Origin: Allomyces macrogynus ATCC 38327
Taxonomy: Eukaryota; Blastocladiomycota; Blastocladiomycetes; Blastocladiales; Blastocladiaceae
Direction: 5' to 3'
NCBI GenBank assembly: GCA_000151295.1
Contig: GG745338.1
Coordinates: forward strand, 243,334-307,333
Length of the DNA stretch: 64,000 bases
In this document: positions 21,956 through 31,607 of the stretch, piece by piece
Layout of the letters: every line of letters starts with the position of its first letter
Position numbering within the stretch: the first letter of the stretch is position 1
Translations under genes and position numbers: made by a program
Notes under the pieces: generated by a model
What the model saw: the letters and a program-made list of their open reading frames with translations, nothing else
Told to the model about the DNA's origin: nothing
The model's database searches: none

Positions 21956-22263
21956 ACAGTGGAACAGCTGCGAGACGTGTTTGGACAGGACTGGGAGGCG
22001 CGCCAACCAGCCGTGATCACGGTGTTGGCGAGCCGTACCGATTCCGCTCGTGTATCCCCAGCCCACCTCCCCCATGCCCACAACTGCTCGCAATTCGTTG
22101 CAACACGCGACGACCGCATTGTGATCTGTGAGCTCGACGGCGAGCTCCGGCAAGCACTCATCAACGGCCCTCCCGCACAACCTTCACATCGACTGACCCG
22201 ACGACCATCCAACATTGTGATCCTTGGACAAACAAGTTGCACACGAGCCCGCCGTGAGTTAAC
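21956..22263. promoter_or_regulatory. Upstream region of copy D, duplicated from upstream of copy C
   Basis: Between remnant 2 and the ATG of copy D. Bases about 22087-22170 are similar to 18864-18945, upstream of copy C. So the promoter was copied together with the gene and the preceding tail of copy B. Confidence 0.65.
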
Positions 22264-24331
22264 ATGATCCTCCACCCTCCGCCGTCGGCAGATCAGGCGC
22301 CCACGGTCCTCCGTGCGGACACCATTTCGTTCCACGATGCAAGTCGCTCCATGGCGACCCGCACACAACAGCAACTCGACCGGAGCAGTACTAGAGGCAC
22401 GACCATGACACTCACGCACGAGCAACTGGTGGGCACGATCGTGTGGAACGTGTTCGACCTTTTCTTCCTCGCGCTCTTCCTCTACCTGGCCTACGTGCGC
22501 AAGGTCGAGTTTCTCGAACGTCGGTACCCGCTGCTCGTTGCCGTGCAGGCCGTGGCCAACTGTCTGTGGGCCAACGCCTTTTTGCAGAGTCCCTCGGCTA
22601 TCAAGTGGCTACCACAGGGCCCCGACGGCCCGCTTGGCGGTTCCGTGCCGCGCTTCTTTCTCGCAACGGCCACGTGCCCGCTATGGTTTGCGTCGTGCAC
22701 GATGCGCGCCTGTTCGGTCATCGCCGACCACTTTGCCAATGTGCAGATGTTGCATGATACGTCCAAGTGCTGTGCGATCTGGACTGATCATTTGACCCCG
22801 ACTGAGCGCCGGTTCTTGACGGCGCTCGAATGGCTGCTTGGCACGCGGCCAACTGCGCACGCCACCATGTCCATGGCAAGCACCGACTCGGACCCAATCT
22901 GGCCCGCGTCGGCGACGACCGCCTCGCCGAGCGCGGCACTCCTCGCGGACGGCAGTACCGTGCCGGCGCGCACGCAGTCAGCATCAGCACTAGCGATGCG
23001 GCGGATTGCGACGCGCGTGCAGCTCAAGGCCCTTTTCGGTGCGGCCGCATTCGGTCTGCTCGTGCTCGTTCCAGCAGGCATGGCCGCGTCGCATTGCTTT
23101 TCCGACCCGGCGGTCGTCCCGACGGCGATGCCCTACCCGGAGTGCCTCCACAACCCGCTTTACTCGTCGAAAAAGTACATGCCGCTCGTGGGCATGCTGC
23201 TCACGTTCATTGCCGTCCTGCCGCTGCTTTTCGTTCTGATGCGCGGCATCCCCGACACGCACTACCTGCGGCTCGAAATCATGTCGCAGTTTGTCGCCTT
23301 GGACTTGCTGGTCGTTGGGTACCTGCTCGTCGGCACCGTGTTTGCCAAGACGGCGCCGCCGATTATCGCCGAGTCGTCGCTCGTGCTCTTGTCGCTGATT
23401 GAGGCCATGGTGCACGCGCTCGTGATCCCGACCGTGTATTGTTTGTGGAAGGGGTGGTCCGAGACGCGGCTCGTGCGGATCGGGTGCAGTACGCGATTGG
23501 CGGTGGGCAAGTCGAGCTTGAACACGGTGCACTTGGAGCTCTCGTCCGAATCGCTCAAGTTGATCCTGCAGGTTCGTGCATCTTTGTTGTGGTGTCCCAT
23601 CGTCATGGATCCGAAGCTGACCGCGCACTCTTGCCTCCGTGCCGGGATTCTCAGGACGAGACCTTGTTCGCCAAATTCAAGGAAAGCCTGTCGCGGAGCT
23701 TTTGCCTCGAAAACGGCCTCTTCTGGTACCGTCCAAAGACCTCCCTCCACCCCACCCCTACCCCCACTCTTGTCCATCACTGACCCACACGCACGCTCTC
23801 CAACCCCCCACCAGGCACGACCTCGCACGAATCGAATCCCTCACCCCATCGTCCCGCACCCCGTCGTCCTCCTGCGCGGCGACCGTCCTTCTCCACGCAC
23901 CACCCCCCGGCCCCGGCTCATCCCCACCGCCGCCGGGCTCCCCACCCAGTGGTGCGCCCACATCCCGCGCCCCAACTCTCATCTCCGCCCACGACGCCGC
24001 AACGCGCCGTGCGCTCTACCAGTTGTATGTGACGTACGTGGCGCCCGACGCGCCGCGCGAACTGAACCTGTCGTCGCACGCGCGCGAGATGGTCGCCGCC
24101 GAGGCGAGGGCCGGGACGTTGCGCGTCGCGTCGTTTGCGAGCGTCAAAGACGAAGTGTTTCAGGCCATGTACACCAATTCGTTGCCGAGGTTCTTGGCGG
24201 AACTCGAGCGCGAGCAGGCGAGTGCGGCGGATGCGCGGCGCGGGTCGAGCGCGGTGGAGGCGGCGCCCGGGGATGGGGAGGAGGGAAGGAGGGAAGGAGG
24301 GTGGGGGTGGTGGACAAAGCGGCGGGGATAA
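22264..24331 (+). CDS. 7TM protein with C-terminal RGS domain, copy D
   Basis: Copy D, 631 residues. Exons 22264-23571, 23655-23725 (71 bases) and 23815-24331. It is the closest relative of copy C along the whole length: FLALFLYLAYVRKVEFLERR, SPSAIKWLPQGPDGPLGG, FFLATATCPLWFASCTMRAC, and loop HCFSDPAVVPTAMPYPECL. Transmembrane segments 4-7 are intact, and the RGS halves read DETLFAKFKESLSRSFCLEN and LYQLYVTYVAPDAPRELNLS ... NSLPRFLAELERE. Introns are 83 and 89 bases with the same phases as the other copies. The linker between the RGS halves is Pro/Ser/Thr-rich and variable. No frame damage is visible, so it is likely functional. Confidence 0.9.
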
Positions 24332-24669
24332 AACGTGAGGTGGGGAGTAGGACTGGGGGAGGGTGATCGGTAGGACTGGGATCAGTAGGCATACATCTAC
24401 TTTCAGGCCGTAAGTTGTCCGTTGCGTTGTGAGAGTGGAGAAGGCGACTGTCGGCAAGAGAATCGCAAATCGCAGTGCAAGAATGTGTTTTGTTGGTGAA
24501 AATCTACCGACCGAGCCGCAATGCAATGTCGAGCAAGTGAGGGGGAGCGAAACCAAGCTGGAAACGCCAAAAAAAGAAGAACGCAAATCGAAAGCTGTAC
24601 AAGGTGAAAAAAAAAAGACCGTCACGCCAAACGCACAATACGCAACCAACAGCGACCCATCGACCGGCA
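24332..24669. other. Convergent 3' intergenic region
   Basis: 338 bases between copy D (+) and the fatty acid hydroxylase (-). It includes a purine-rich, A-rich patch near 24560-24625. No gene was seen. Confidence 0.45.
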
Positions 24670-26024
24670 TTACGCCTTCTTGGGCTTGCTCGAGTAGTCA
24701 AGCACGGTGCCAAACACGTAATCCCAAGCCTTGGACGTGATGCCGTACCCAGCATTGTACTCCTTGTAGTGGTGCGCGAGGTGGTACTTTTTCAGGTCGC
24801 GCAGGTAGGCCGTGTAGACGCGCGCATGGTGCAGATAGTAGTGCGTCAAGTCGTAGATCACGTAGCCCGCCACGCCGCCGGAAAACAGGCCCGCGCACGT
24901 CGGGAAGTCGAGGAATGCGCGGAACGCAAACCACGGCGGCTGCACGATCAGGCCAAAGAAGATGGGCGGTAACACCAGCCGCATGCGGTCCATGGGCAGG
25001 TGGTGGTGGATGCCGTGGCACAGGAAATGGCTAAACAGGGTGGAGAAGCACGTTAGCATCGGGGCCAAACGGATGGAAGGCGCAAGGAATCGGGGAACCG
25101 TACAAGGTCAATGCGAAGGGGTGGTCAGGCAGCAGCAACTCGATGTGGAACAAGAACCGGTGGAAAGTGTACTCGAAGAATGACCTGATGTTTCGCGCCG
25201 TCGTCAGTTTGTGCGAAGATCCACCCGGGAAAGAAAGAACGCCAAAACGCACCACATGACGAGCCCTGCGACAAAGAGCGACGCGATCATGTCGGGCGAG
25301 TAGACCTTGGATGCCTCGAAGGCGAGGAAGACGACGACGGGCACCCACACGATCGGCACGACATACCACGGCGTGCGCGTCAAGGTCTCGAGAATCGGGT
25401 TGCCAAAGAGGTAGGCCGGTTCCGGCAGGTGGTGCGGGATGTGCACTTGCGTCAGGTAAAAATCTTTGGAGAAATTGGACGTGAGCATTTGCCAGACGAG
25501 CGGCTTGCTGAGGTCGAGCAGGTCCTTCTTTTGGCGCGCCAGGTCGTCGACGAGCTGCGCGTCGAGCGCTGCCAAGTTGCCCGGGTCCTGGTTGAGGTCC
25601 ACGTCCTCGGGCTTGATTGCACGGTCCGCATCGGCGTTGTCGTCGTCGTCGTCGTCGTCGTCGTCTGCAGACGGCTCGAGTTCACCAATGACCCAGTCGG
25701 CAAGAATGTCGTAGGCCGCGTCCGAGTGCTCGTGCGAGTGCGCGTCGGCCATGATCTTGGTCACGTCCTTTCCGCCCCATTGCAAGACGAATTCGGGCTC
25801 TCCGGGCTATGAAGGGTTCGGAGAGCACCTGGTGAGATCGTGCTCCTCGTTTGGCTGTTTCAGAGCTTGACCGACCAGCCGGGCGGCCGGTCAGCAGCAG
25901 CGCGTACATGGTCGGGCGCGAATTCGGTCACGTCGTAGACCTTGCCCTTGTAGGCGACCCAGAGGCTGTCCTCGGAAGCATGCTTGGCGAGCTCGCGGCG
26001 CGAGATGACGCGCAGCTTGGTCAT
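24670..26024 (-). CDS. SCS7: Sphingolipid fatty acid 2-hydroxylase with cytochrome b5 domain (Scs7/FA2H)
   Basis: This ER membrane enzyme adds the 2-hydroxyl to very-long-chain fatty acids of ceramides. The joined protein is 370 residues, close to yeast Scs7. Exons on the minus strand: 26024-25908, 25806-25253, 25184-25104, 25030-24670. The N-terminal cytochrome b5 domain reads VAYKGKVYDVTEFAPDHPG, with the heme-ligand HPG created by the first splice. The hydroxylase domain has spaced His motifs: EYTFHRFLFH, FHFLCHGIHHHLPMDR, YDLTHYYLHHARVY and KYHLAHHYKEYNAGYG. Two pairs of hydrophobic segments are present. The second intron uses GTGCGT ... ACATCAG, giving LVMWSFFEYTFH. A run of nine Asp residues sits in the linker after the b5 domain (from a GTC repeat on the plus strand). 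It shares a 500-base upstream region with the Tul1-like gene. Confidence 0.95.
25639..25665 (-). repeat. (GAC)9 microsatellite encoding poly-Asp
   Basis: Nine trinucleotide units in the Scs7-like gene encode nine consecutive Asp. Such a tract may vary in length between strains. Confidence 0.9.
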
Positions 26025-26174
26025 GGTCGGGGGCGGTTGCAGTTGCGGGGTCGCGGCAGTGCGAGGAGTAGCTGCAGCGTGGCGAGCAGAGAGGGAGGAC
26101 GGTCGCGACGTCAAGAGTCGTGGAGAGTGGGCGGACGCGACGCTTTATCAGGTGGCGCTGCGGCGCTCGGTTCT

Positions 26175-26210
<36 letters not shown>

Positions 26211-26526
26211 TGGAGGGGGTTCGGCAAGCCAACTCAGCGCGGATGGGCGGGACGTCGGGGGCACGAGCACCAGGGCAGCGCAGGGCGATCGCCAGCCGGG
26301 CCGGTGGGCGACGCGCGCGGACGGGAGAGAGTTGGGAGAGTTGCCTTGGTGGCTCACGCTGATTCACCGCGCGCGAGACGCGCGAGACCGTCACGCCGAG
26401 ACCACGCCCGCCACGCGTCGGTCCGCTGCCGCGCGCCGAGGCCGTGCCGGACCCGGACCGACCCCACACCACCGCGCGCACTGCTCCACCGCTCTGCGCA
26501 AGCACCGCGCGCCGTCGACGGACGCC
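26025..26526. promoter_or_regulatory. Divergent upstream region SCS7 / TUL1-like, with (CGG)11
   Basis: About 500 bases separate the two start codons. A perfect (CGG)11 repeat is at 26177-26209. No other element was recognised. Confidence 0.5.
26177..26209 (+). repeat. (CGG)11 microsatellite
   Basis: Eleven perfect CGG units in the bidirectional upstream region of the SCS7-like and TUL1-like genes. Confidence 0.95.
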
Positions 26527-29322
26527 ATGAACCCGCTGCAACCGCGCGACCGCGACGACGCTGCCGCGCCGCTGCTCGCGTCCGCCGGCGCCGGGCCCTC
26601 GTCGCCCACCCTTCTCCCGGCCAACACTGCGCCCTTCGAGCCCAGCTCACCATGGCTCCGCGCCGCGTTGACCCCGTTTCTCGCCCCAAACGGACCGCCG
26701 CCGCCGCCGCCACCACCTCCCCCCGGCGCCGGTGGCGCACCTCGACCTGGGCCTCCACCCGGACTCACGCCGTCCTCTGCACCGGCCGCTCCACCTGTAC
26801 CCGCCCCGCCTCCACCACCACCACCACCACCACCACCACCACCGCCACCTCGACGTCCACGTGTCAATCTCACCACGTCGCTGCTCCCGACCACCAACGC
26901 GCCTGCTGCACCCGTGCCCGGGCAGGAACCGGATCCCGACCTGGGCCGTGCCGCTGCCATCGCGGCTGCGCGTCGACGATGGGCCTTCTGGCTCCTGCTG
27001 TGCATGTCGATTGTTGCCATCACGATTGCGCGCGGCCTCGGCTGGCTCGGCCAGGACGATGAGGACAACAACCGCACGCACAGGCTGGACAAGCTGCTCG
27101 CCAAGCTCACCAACCAGACCGACGCACTCATCGCGCATCCCGACGGTCTCCACCTCGAGACGAACGAGATTTGGGCCGTACGCGACTTGCTATCGACGCG
27201 ACCGCACTCTCGTCTTGCTTGGTCTCGGATCTGATATCAATTTGCTTCACATTGGTTCAGAATGTTTCAAGCGGCGGCCGCGAGACCATGGCCAAGTGGC
27301 AGGCCGACTGGGGCCACGACACGCCGCAACAAGTGCACCACCGGAACCGGACGGGCGAATACTACGGTCCGCGCTCACGCACACTGCTTGGGGGCCGATT
27401 CGGCACTTGCGACGCTGGCGTTTCGCTCTGATACTCATGGACCGATTCGATTTTTGTAGGCGTGCTTGAACCGGCTCATTGGGGTACACCGCCAACTGAC
27501 GTGCTGGGCGAGCTCAACTACACGTCCCCAGTTCGCGCTATTCTGCTCGTGCGCAACCATGTCGTGACCAACGCGAGTTTGGCCGAGTCGACCAACGCCA
27601 CGGTCGCCATGATTCGCCTTTTCCTCAACGAGGCCACCGACCACAGCGACCCAGGGTTCAGCTTTGTCGGCTACGGCGTCTCGTACCCGAATGGCGCCGT
27701 CTACGGGGTCGTGACCACAAAGTACGCGTTCTAATTGCTTTTTCACTGCGCGTCGATGTTTCCTCACGTTGTCCCGCTCGCCTCCAGCCCGACCGTCGAC
27801 GCCTACGACGTGCTCGGGTCCATCCCGACCACCGACCCGCGCCTACGAACCGCGGCTGTCCCTGCCCTCCTCGACGACCTCTACGAGCTGCGAAATACCG
27901 TGCAGAGTTGGCTCTCAGGCGAAAAGGACCCGCCCCCTCCGCCGATCCCGTCGGACCGCGCCACCAACTGCACCTTTTTCTTCCACATGCAGCTCGAGCC
28001 GATTGCTTTGACCGCCGAGCAGCTGTCGAAGGCTGAGGCCGAGGCCGACGATCCCATTGGGGCGTGGGTCCCGGCGATCCCAACGTTCCGCCCGCACCTG
28101 TGGATTGAATCGCCTGAGTGCGGCCGCGCGTTCTCGTCCGTGGACATGACGGGCTATGACCGCCGCGTCTTACACGAGCGTGAGGAGCACCTGTTCGCGG
28201 TCTTGCTCATCACATCGATTATCAAATTGTGGGTCACGATGAACGTCATGGATCGCGTGCACACGATTGCGGTACGGCTTTGTGATTTCCACTGCGCACG
28301 TCGCTCGAAAGCTGATGTGCTGATCTCGCCTCGCGGTTGTAGAATATGGCCAAGATGAGCTGGGTCTCGCTGGTGCTTGGCTTTATCGTGGACTCGATGT
28401 ATTGCCTGTTCTTGCTCACAAATGGCCTGCTCTCTGGTACGTTTGACGCGACCGTCAGCCTCTCCACCCGAATCCCATCTCACACTTGTTGCTCACACGG
28501 TGGTAGGCATGGAGTTCCCGGCCTACTTTATTGCGACGTTTGTCGAGTTTATGCACCTCGTCTTCTTCCAGCTGAGGCTCGTCACCAAGGTCGTGCACTC
28601 TCAGCAACTGTCGTGGGCCACGACGCTTGACGGAATTCGCATGTCCAGGTTCATGCAGTTTTGTACGCACATCCCCACCAGCTCTGCCCGTCTCCGCTGA
28701 ACTGCGGTCGCTGACACTCAACTTGCTGCTAGACATTCTCATCTTCGTCCTGATGGCCATCATCCACCAAGGCTACACGCGCTTCCCGCCGCTGCTCGCG
28801 TTCATCGTCTTCTTCCTCTTCAGCGGCCCGGCCTTCCAAGCCGCGCGGTCGGCGCGCGTCGGTTCCGCCCCACCCATCCCGGCGCTCGCCACTGCCGCAC
28901 ACGTCGCGATGCGGCTCGTTCTGCCCGCGTACTTCCTCGCGTGCCCAGCGAACCTGTACATTCCCGGCAACACGCACGCCTTCCCGTGGACCCCTTACTG
29001 CGCGGGATGGCTCGTTCTGCAACTCGTGGTCGTGACGTCGCAGCAGTACTTCCGCGCCGACTGGCTGGTCCCGACCCCACTGCGCGCGCAGCGGTACCAG
29101 TACTCGCGCGTGCTCGACGAGGACGAGCAAGAGCGCGTGGCCGACCAGACCGAATGCGCCATTTGTATGATGCCGTTGGCCGAAGGTGGGGACGGGGAGG
29201 ATGTGGGGAGGACCATGGTCACGCCGTGCATGCACATTTTCCATGCCGCGTGTCTTGGCGAGTGGCTCGGGCAGCACCGACTGACGTGCCCAACCTGTCG
29301 CGCGCCGGTCCCGGTGCCGTAA
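26527..29322 (+). CDS. TUL1: Transmembrane RING-H2 ubiquitin ligase (Tul1/Dsc1-like)
   Basis: A 780-residue protein resembling yeast Tul1 and fission yeast Dsc1, the RING subunit of the Golgi/endosome Dsc E3 complex that ubiquitinates misplaced membrane proteins. Exons: 26527-27177, 27261-27366, 27460-27721, 27788-28271, 28343-28436, 28507-28662, 28733-29322; all phases agree. A signal anchor (WAFWLLLCMSIVAITIA, about residue 150) is followed by a luminal domain. Several transmembrane segments start at HLFAVLLITSIIKLWVTM. The C-terminal RING-H2 reads ECAICMMPL ... VTPCMHIFHAACLGEWL ... LTCPTCRAP. The N-terminal cytosolic region before the anchor is unusual for the family: it has proline runs of about 10 and 15 residues. 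The start is the ATG at 26527; the frame is open further upstream. Confidence 0.88.
26812..26843 (+). repeat. (CCA)n tract encoding poly-Pro
   Basis: A run of CCA/ACC units in exon 1 of the Tul1-like gene encodes part of its second poly-proline stretch. Confidence 0.8.
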
Positions 29323-29392
29323 TGCGCGTGCAAATGGCCGCGAGAGAAGTAGGGGTGGGAGAATAGAATGTGTGGGGTTCTTTGTACTGGGC

Positions 29393-31229
29393 TTACATGA
29401 TGGATTCGTCGTACAGGACGCGCAAGAGGCGCTTGCGCTCGCTCTACCGCACAATCCATGGTGGAAAAGTCAGAGAGGACTCAGCAATCCGAGAAAACGG
29501 GCACGGAAGTGGATATCCGGACCTTGACAGCATACGCGCCGCGCGTCGCGTCCCAGACGAGCCGCGCGCGACCCGGGAACTGCGCCGGGTTCCACAGGTA
29601 CTGCGTGACCACGGCCACGGGCAGCGGGTGGGCGAGGATCGCGCGCGCGACGGTGTCGGGCCCCACGACCACGAAATGAGCCTAATCCGCACGCAGTTCA
29701 AATGTGAGCGGAAATCGAACCGCCGCGCAAACACTCCAATCACGTACTGCGCCGAAAAACGCCCAGTACGCCGCGACCGTTGGGAACAAAAACACCAGGA
29801 CGGTGAGCAGCAACGTGCCCATGAGCAGCTGGTCAGCAGCGAACTCACCCGCATCCACACGCGCGCGGAGCGGGTTCCGCATCTTTCCCAGAAACAGTGA
29901 CAGGAGTGCTGCGCTCGTACGCGCCTGCCAGGCGCCAAGCCGCGCCGTCGCCACGTGCAAGACGCGAATGTGCGCCGTCACGACGCGCCACGCGTCGAGC
30001 ATGGCCGCGACCATGACCGGGAAACCGGCGATGGCGCCGATTACGCCGGCGGCCAAGTGCGCTGCGGTCGAGTCGGCGCTGCCGGAAATGAGGAACTGGC
30101 CAACGGGACCGACGGCGACCAAGTGCCACCCTTGCACGACCCACGTGCACAAGTCGCCGAGAAACCGTGCATACTGGTTGTTGAGCTTGAGTCCCGCCGG
30201 CCAGCTCTTGAGCCACTCGAGCGCGACGAGGACGTGGTCGACGAGGTACGTGTCGAGGGTCGTCGGTGCGTGGGCCGCGACGTGCGCGAGGCTCACGCAC
30301 GCAACGACGGCCACGGCAGCGCCGAGGACCGCATCGCTGACGGCACGCCATCGGTCGGCCGCCGATGTGGGCGCCGCAGTGAGCAGGTGGATGCGGTGCC
30401 GGAGCTGCGACGGCATCGCCCACGCGCCCTTGTCGCTCGTTTCCGCTCGTGAGGGTGGCGGCGGCTGTGGGGTCGGCGAGCCGAGGAATGAGAGTGTCGC
30501 GGGCCAGTCGACGCTCGACATCATGCGCGGGAAATGGTACTCGAGCGGGTTCGCTGTGACGGTGGCGGGACGTTGGCCGCAAGAGCGCGGCGGGTGCTGC
30601 GGATCGTACAGGATCACGGTCAACGACGACAACACCTCGGTAGCGGAGTCATTGGCCTCCTGCAATCTGCACGAACGGTGGCCACATCAGGACGGGTCCA
30701 GGCGCAATCTCTGCAGGGCAACGTACACGACGGCCACAATCTGGCCAGAATCGTCGCGCGACACTACGAGGACAGGCGCCGACTCCTCGAATACGTCGCA
30801 AGCTCGTGCCGTTTCCGCATCGCCGCGTGGTCGGGCGCCATCGTCCCTCCTCCACCATCCAATCACCTATACCGGCGATACGTTGTCATCGATCCAAATC
30901 AGCCCCGGCACGTCCAAAAATTGGGTGGAGGAGGTGCGTACCGTTTCCCGCTCACGATTGCCGTCGTTTTCACCCGCCACGCTGGACGCGTTCTGCATTT
31001 CTCGACGCTCGTCCCGCTCGACAGCACCCAGCCGCGGAACTGGCTCGCAGCGCGTCACAATCCATGTCGGTAACTGAGGTCGGCGCCCCCACAGAAGCCG
31101 AAGCTCGTCGTCGCTGCTGAAGTCGAACGACGCGCAAAGATCAGCCACGGTTGTCGGCAACAGCACAACTCCTGCTGGTCCATGATCATCGCAATTTGGG
31201 CTGGATCGTGCTGGTGCCGGGATATCCAT
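29393..31229 (-). CDS. GPI1: GPI-GlcNAc transferase subunit Gpi1/PIG-Q
   Basis: Gpi1/PIG-Q is a multipass ER subunit of the complex that makes GlcNAc-PI, the first step of GPI-anchor synthesis. Family landmarks are GLKLNNQYARFLGDL with TWVVQGW, the FLGKMRNPLRARVDAGEF region, and DQLLMGTLLLTVLVFLFPTV. Proposed exons on the minus strand: 31229-30942, 30866-30727, 30666-29748, 29681-29523, 29443-29393, giving 518 residues. The first two introns (GTACGC...TATAG and GTACGT...GTGCAG) link MDIPAPARSS through VIGWWRRDDG and SGQIVAVV to LQEANDSATE. Intron 3 (GTACGT...ATTAG) bypasses an in-frame TAG. The last intron uses the weaker donor GTCCGG and gives the end LLRVLYDESIM. The core exon is certain; the first and last exons are good inferences from frame and splice sites. 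Confidence 0.82.
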
Positions 31230-31607
31230 GGTTCGGGGCTGCGGATGCTGGCAGTTGGCGGGTCGATGCTTGCAGTGCTCACGCTTTACGCTTTGGAACG
31301 AACATTCTGCAGTGCGCCGGCTCACTGTCGCGCCAAGCAAAGATCTTGCTGCCAGTCGGTCCTGCTTCCAGTCAATCAAATCCAAGACGTGAACGGGGAT
31401 ATTTTCAATGCCGAAACGGAACTTGGTTATGAACAACCCACCAACGACAAAGCACAACAAACGACACAAATCAACAGACTTGGAACCCGGCCAAAACGAA
31501 AAACGACCAAACTTGAAGAGAAACAAAACGACACATCTTGCACGCGTGCTCGCGCGTGCACTCTCGCCTCGACAATCACGCTGCCCGTCCTCGACTCGCG
31601 CCGCCAC
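31230..31607. other. Spacer between HSPA12-like and GPI1 genes (same strand)
   Basis: 378 bases upstream of GPI1 and downstream of the HSPA12-like gene. It is A-rich near 31430-31540 and contains no convincing frame. It should hold the HSPA12-like 3' UTR and the GPI1 promoter. Confidence 0.45.

Noticed and set aside
25223..25260. Donor CGG|GTGGAT in the fatty acid hydroxylase gene
   Set aside because: The phase does not match the next exon; TG|GTGCGT gives MWSFFEYTFH as expected for the family.
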